A stretch of 32,355 nt of DNA, from assembly GCA_016793845.1 (NCBI GenBank), contig JAEULI010000181.1, positions 1 through 32,355 on the forward strand, in the 5' to 3' direction. This DNA is from Sphingosinicella sp. Its GTDB lineage: Bacteria; Pseudomonadota; Alphaproteobacteria; Sphingomonadales; Sphingomonadaceae. Positions 28,468-32,355 of this stretch are shown piece after piece. The position numbers and the translations under genes were made by a program. The notes under the pieces were generated by a model. The model made no database searches. It saw only the letters and a list, made by a program, of their open reading frames with translations, and was not told the DNA's origin. Each line of letters starts with the position of its first letter. Within the stretch, counting starts at the first letter, position 1.

Positions 28468-30162
28468 ATGGACTTGGTTCAGATCGGACGGCGCGGTCTT
28501 CTGGCTTCGGCTGCTGCTGCGGGGCTTGTGACTCCGCGTATGGCGGCTGCCGCGCAGGGCTCCGGCGCGCGTGTTGCCGCAAGCGGCGGGGAGGCCGATA
28601 TGTCTAGCGGCGCCTTCGGCAGAAAGACGCCGGCGCGCGGCCGGGGCGGCCTTGCGATCACCGGGCATCCCTGGGCCACGGAGGTTGCCGTGGGAATTCT
28701 GCGCGAAGGCGGCAACGCCTGCGATGCCCTGCTCGCGGCGGCGGCGGCGCAGACCGTGATCGAACCGCACCTCACCACGATCACCGGCTGCATGTCGATG
28801 ATGTATCACGATGCCGCCACCGGCCGCACGCGCTACCTGAATGGCAACGTCAATGCCCCGCGTGCGCTGGCGCCCACGCTGACGGAGGCGGATACCTCGA
28901 CGGGCCGCATGGCCTGCGTGCCCGGCTTCTGGGCGGCGTTCGAGGCGGCGGCGTCCACATTCGGAACGATGCCAGTGCCGCGCCTGCTGAAACCGGCGAT
29001 CGGTTTCGCGCGGGACGGCATCGCCTGTCACCCTTCGCTCTGGGGGGAGGTCTACAGCCGTCAGGCCATGCTCGCGCGCACCGCTGAAGGGCGCTCGATC
29101 TTCATGCCGCGCCGGGCGATCCTCAATCCCGGCGAAAAGCTCGTTCAGCCCGGCGCTGCCGAAACGCTGCAGCGCCTAGGCGAAGAAGGAAGCCGGTGGT
29201 TTTACACGGGCGGCTTCGCGAAGGATTTCTGCGCCGCCGTCAATGCGGCGGGTGGCGCTCTCACGCCCGAGGAATTCGCCGCATATCAGGTGCGCTGGGA
29301 AGAGCCGGTCAAGGGGCAATACCGCGATCTCGAAATTCTCGGATCGGTGCCGCCGGATACGGGCGGGCTGCATCTCATCGAGATGCTCAACATGGTCGAG
29401 CTGATGGACATTCGGAAGAATGGCCCGGCGAGCGAGTCTCCCGAAACGCTGACCCAGATGATGCTCGCCGCGCGCGACGTGCTGGTTACGGGCATGACGT
29501 ATCGCGATCCGCGTTCAACTCCGCTCGATGTCGAACGCATTGCCTCGAAGGCTTATGCGGCGGAACGCTACGCGAAGATTCTAAAGGGCGCTGCGCCTGC
29601 GCCGGGCGCTGCACCGCACGGTCCTGGAAGCTGCCACCTCACGGTCATCGATCGCGCCGGCAACATCGCGACCGCGCTGCATTCCACGTTGTCACTGCCC
29701 TGGGCGAACGGCTTGTTCGTGCACGGCGTCAGCATCTGCGGTCCCGGCAATCATTTCCTGAACACGATGCCGAAGCCGGGAGACCGCGTCACCGTGCTCA
29801 TCTGCCCGAGCATGATGTTCCGCGGCGGGCGGCCCTTTCTCGCGGGCGGATCGCCGAGCACGAGCCTCGTCTGCAACCTTGTCCAGAACATCACCAACAT
29901 CGTCGATTTCGGTATGCCGCTTGCGGAGAGCGTCGAGCGCCCCTTGTTCGGCGGACTTGTCGACGGTCAGTATCGCATGACCGTCGAGACCGATCTCGGC
30001 GACCCTCTGATCGACGCGGCCGAAGCGGCCGGAATTCTTGTCGAGCGCGTCAATCCGTGGAGTTCGCGGCACGGCGCGTTCGAAGCCATTCACGTCTCGG
30101 AGGACGGAGAAGCGTTCGCCTGCGGTGATCCGAGGCGAACCTCGGTTGCGCTTGCGGCGTGA
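28468..30162 (+). CDS. Divergent gamma-glutamyltransferase-fold Ntn hydrolase, Tat-exported, non-canonical active site
   Basis: A 564-residue protein with the overall GGT architecture: EGGNACDALLAAAAAQTVIEP near 80-100, ACVPGFWAAFEAAASTFGTM, then the small-subunit start and the MPLAESVERP end region. The N-terminus has a Tat-like signal (IGRRGLLASAAAAGL). Key positions differ from GGT. The nucleophile slot reads GSCHLTVID, so Cys389 replaces the self-cleaving Thr. The FREKAP arginine region is LNGNVNAP. The NxMDDF acid is lost (FLNTMPKPG). SSM is PSM and the oxyanion Gly-Gly is Ser-Thr (GSPSTS). It should still mature by autocleavage before Cys389 but is unlikely to bind gamma-glutamyl groups. 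The start is uncertain: ATG 28468 lies directly after GGGGGGA; GTG 28444 or 28420 and TTG 28474 are possible. A TonB receptor follows 35 bp on. Confidence 0.85.
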   Translation: MDLVQIGRRGLLASAAAAGLVTPRMAAAAQGSGARVAASGGEADMSSGAFGRKTPARGRGGLAITGHPWATEVAVGILREGGNACDALLAAAAAQTVIEPHLTTITGCMSMMYHDAATGRTRYLNGNVNAPRALAPTLTEADTSTGRMACVPGFWAAFEAAASTFGTMPVPRLLKPAIGFARDGIACHPSLWGEVYSRQAMLARTAEGRSIFMPRRAILNPGEKLVQPGAAETLQRLGEEGSRWFYTGGFAKDFCAAVNAAGGALTPEEFAAYQVRWEEPVKGQYRDLEILGSVPPDTGGLHLIEMLNMVELMDIRKNGPASESPETLTQMMLAARDVLVTGMTYRDPRSTPLDVERIASKAYAAERYAKILKGAAPAPGAAPHGPGSCHLTVIDRAGNIATALHSTLSLPWANGLFVHGVSICGPGNHFLNTMPKPGDRVTVLICPSMMFRGGRPFLAGGSPSTSLVCNLVQNITNIVDFGMPLAESVERPLFGGLVDGQYRMTVETDLGDPLIDAAEAAGILVERVNPWSSRHGAFEAIHVSEDGEAFACGDPRRTSVALAA

Positions 30163-30197
30163 GCCAAATTCAACTTGAACCAAAAAAGGGGGAAACC

Positions 30198-32355
30198 ATG
30201 ATCCACAACAGAAAATTCCGGCACGGGCTTCTCGCCGGTGCATTGCCTGCGATTGCCATTGCGGCATTCTGCAGCCCGGCTCTGGCGGCGGAGAACGAGG
30301 CAGCCGTCGCGCTTCCCGAAATCATCGTCACGGCGCGCAAGCAGCAGGAATCGCTGCAGAACGTGCCGATCTCCGTGACGGCCTTCGATTCCGCATCGAT
30401 CGAACTGCACAATTTCAACAATGTGCAGGACATGTCCTACAGTATTCCCAACCTCAACTTCAGCCGTCTGACGACGCTCAGCACCTCGATCAGCATTCGC
30501 GGCATCAACTCGGCCGACAATGCCCCCGGTTTTGAAACAGGCGTCGCGGTCATTCTCGATGACGTTTACATCGGCCGCGCGGCCGGGTTCACGACAAACC
30601 TTATCGATATCGAACGCGTCGAGGTGCTGCGCGGCCCGCAAGGCACGCTGCAGGGCCGGAACGTCACGGCGGGCTCGATCAATATCGTCACCGAGCGCCC
30701 GTCCGACGACTTCAAGGTCAAGGGCAAGATCAGCTACGGCAACTACGATGAGCTGACCGCGATGGGTGTCGTCAGCGGTCCGATCGTGCCGGGCAAGCTG
30801 GCCGGCAAGATCGGCATCGCTCGCATCAAGAACGACGGCTACGGCCGGAACGTCTCGCTCGACAAGCCGCTCGACAGCACGGACGCATGGTCGTTCCGCG
30901 GCCAGCTCGCGTTCACGCCGACGGACGACCTCACCATCCTGCTGACGGGCGATTACGACGACTACGACAACCACGATTCTCACGGCTATTTTGGGCCGCC
31001 AGACATCGTGAAGCTGACCCCGGATATCACGGATCGCGAAGCGAACGGCGACGTCTGGAACAACGGCTACCGCAAGGTTGGCGGTGGGGCGCTCAACATC
31101 TACTACACGTTCGCGAACGATATGACGCTCGCTTCAATTACAAGCGCGCGTGCCTACGATGTCTCGGCGATTCAGGAGGGCGACCCGGACCAGAACTGGG
31201 GACCATCGGGCGCGGGAACCTTCGTGGCAACGGCGCGCAACGATCAGAAGCAGGATCAGTTCTCGCAGGAGCTTCGTCTTGCCTCTCCGTCCGGCGGGAA
31301 TTTCACCTGGCTGACGGGCCTTTACTATTACCGAGACAAGCTCAAGAACTATCAGAACTTTCTGTTCGGCGTGAACACGGGAAGCGTGATCGCAGGCGCA
31401 AGCACGATCGACGATTCCCGCTCGACAACAAAGAGCTATGCGGCCTTCGGCTCGGCGACCAATCGGTTCAGCGATCGCTTCAGCGTAACGGGCGGACTTC
31501 GCTACACGATCAACAAGCGCGGGATCCGTGTTCTGGAGGCGCTCGGCATCGATGGCACCGATCCCGATTTCGGCGACTATGTCGATATGCTGACCGCGGA
31601 CGATCCGGCGCCGATGGAATTCGATGCGCTGGTCGAGCTCGGCACGACGCGCAACAAGGTCACCGACAAGGCGCTGACGGGCGACCTGACCTTCACGGTC
31701 GACTGGACCGACGACGTCTCGACGTTCGCGAAATACGCGCACGGCTTCAAGGGCGGTGGTTTCAACGCCAGCTTCAACTCCGGTTTTTCAGGCGGAAGCG
31801 TGAAGCCCGAATATATCGACTCCTTCGAGCTGGGTTTCCGGAGCATGTTGTTCGATCGCAAGCTGCGCTTCAATCTCACCAACTTTTATATGAAGGTGAA
31901 AGATCAGCAGACGCTGATCTACGACTCCACAGCATTCCGTTATGTCACGGCAAACGAGCCGGGTGTTCGCACTTACGGCTTCGAGCTTGATGCCGCAGCG
32001 GTGCTGACGCCCGCGCTCACCTGGTCGCTCGGCGTCGGCTACATCAATTCGGAAATCACCGGCGGCGCGAACAAGGGCCTTCGCCCCGCCTACAGCTCGC
32101 CGTGGAGCATCAACACGAGTCTGTCCTTCGATCAGCCGGTCACCGAAACGCTGAACATGTTCGCATTCGGCGAAGCGAGCTGGCGGGATGGCTATGCGCT
32201 GCTCGCCGGTTCACCCGATGCCTCGCGTCAGAGCGCGTACTGGTGGCTTGGCGGCAAGGTGGGCGTGAAAGCTGCCGACGGTAGCTGGTCGCTCAGCCTT
32301 TATGGCAGGAACCTCACCAACGAGACCGTCGCGTCCTACGCAACGAATGTTCCGG
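30198..32355 (+). CDS. TonB-dependent outer-membrane receptor, C-terminus beyond window
   Basis: The frame is open from the ATG at 30198 to the window edge, at least 719 residues. AAAAAAGGGGG lies 5 bases upstream. The signal peptide spans about 1-30 (FCSPALAAENE), then LPEIIVTARKQQESLQNVP with the TonB-box-like region, the plug with ISIRGINSADNAPGFETGVA and IERVEVLRGPQGTLQGRN, and the barrel with KYAHGFKGGGFNASF and LYGRNLTNET, the segment that normally lies just before the last strands. Only a short end is missing. It follows the GGT-fold gene by 35 bp and is probably co-transcribed, so it would import the substrate or a product of that hydrolase. It is clearly a different receptor from the one at 21864-24152. 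Confidence 0.93.
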   Translation, partial: MIHNRKFRHGLLAGALPAIAIAAFCSPALAAENEAAVALPEIIVTARKQQESLQNVPISVTAFDSASIELHNFNNVQDMSYSIPNLNFSRLTTLSTSISIRGINSADNAPGFETGVAVILDDVYIGRAAGFTTNLIDIERVEVLRGPQGTLQGRNVTAGSINIVTERPSDDFKVKGKISYGNYDELTAMGVVSGPIVPGKLAGKIGIARIKNDGYGRNVSLDKPLDSTDAWSFRGQLAFTPTDDLTILLTGDYDDYDNHDSHGYFGPPDIVKLTPDITDREANGDVWNNGYRKVGGGALNIYYTFANDMTLASITSARAYDVSAIQEGDPDQNWGPSGAGTFVATARNDQKQDQFSQELRLASPSGGNFTWLTGLYYYRDKLKNYQNFLFGVNTGSVIAGASTIDDSRSTTKSYAAFGSATNRFSDRFSVTGGLRYTINKRGIRVLEALGIDGTDPDFGDYVDMLTADDPAPMEFDALVELGTTRNKVTDKALTGDLTFTVDWTDDVSTFAKYAHGFKGGGFNASFNSGFSGGSVKPEYIDSFELGFRSMLFDRKLRFNLTNFYMKVKDQQTLIYDSTAFRYVTANEPGVRTYGFELDAAAVLTPALTWSLGVGYINSEITGGANKGLRPAYSSPWSINTSLSFDQPVTETLNMFAFGEASWRDGYALLAGSPDASRQSAYWWLGGKVGVKAADGSWSLSLYGRNLTNETVASYATNVP

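Overview
The window is GC-rich, densely coded DNA, most likely from a sphingomonad (Alphaproteobacteria, order Sphingomonadales). The grounds are the protein families: protocatechuate 4,5-cleavage (lig) enzymes very close to those known from Sphingobium, two large TonB-dependent receptors of the sphingomonad substrate-receptor type, a NodT-type outer-membrane lipoprotein and a small sphingomonad-type secreted protein. No tRNA, rRNA, insertion sequence, phage gene or CRISPR array was seen.

Layout. (1) 1-5284, plus strand: the tail of an RND efflux adaptor, an RND inner-membrane pump, its NodT outer-membrane channel, and a small secreted protein with four cysteines. (2) 5281-14481: a complete protocatechuate (PCA) meta-cleavage pathway in two divergent operons around a LysR regulator. 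Leftward: LysR, a 6PGDH/DUF1932-type dehydrogenase, ligJ, ligA, ligB, ligC. Rightward: ligK, ligU, ligI and an acyl-CoA dehydrogenase. LigAB opens the ring, LigC makes 2-pyrone-4,6-dicarboxylate, LigI opens the lactone, LigU tautomerises, LigJ hydrates and LigK cleaves to pyruvate plus oxaloacetate. (3) 14500-24152 (and perhaps the permease to 25776): a second catabolic locus. It holds an exported S9 peptidase, an exported metal-dependent amidohydrolase, an SDR, a GntR/FCD regulator, a beta-keto acid cleavage enzyme (BKACE), a Gfo/Idh/MocA oxidoreductase, a TonB receptor and an APC permease. (4) 25682-32355: a POT-type peptide transporter with an AraC regulator on the minus strand, and on the plus strand a strongly divergent gamma-glutamyltransferase-fold protein followed by a second TonB receptor that runs off the window.

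Most interesting signals. A 15-bp palindromic element built on TGATC-N3-GATCA occurs four times, each time in the 5' region of a transcription unit of locus 3, and nowhere else that I noticed. It is the obvious candidate operator of the local GntR regulator, and would make locus 3 one coordinated uptake-and-degradation regulon whose substrate is unknown, perhaps peptide-like or an acyl-amino compound. The GGT-fold protein at 28468-30162 has Cys where canonical GGTs have the Thr nucleophile, and has lost the residues that bind the gamma-glutamyl group, so it probably acts on something else. The lig regulator carries two LysR-type winged helices in tandem. The Gfo/Idh/MocA gene has a Rossmann motif that requires a CTG start overlapping the TonB-receptor stop (CTGA).
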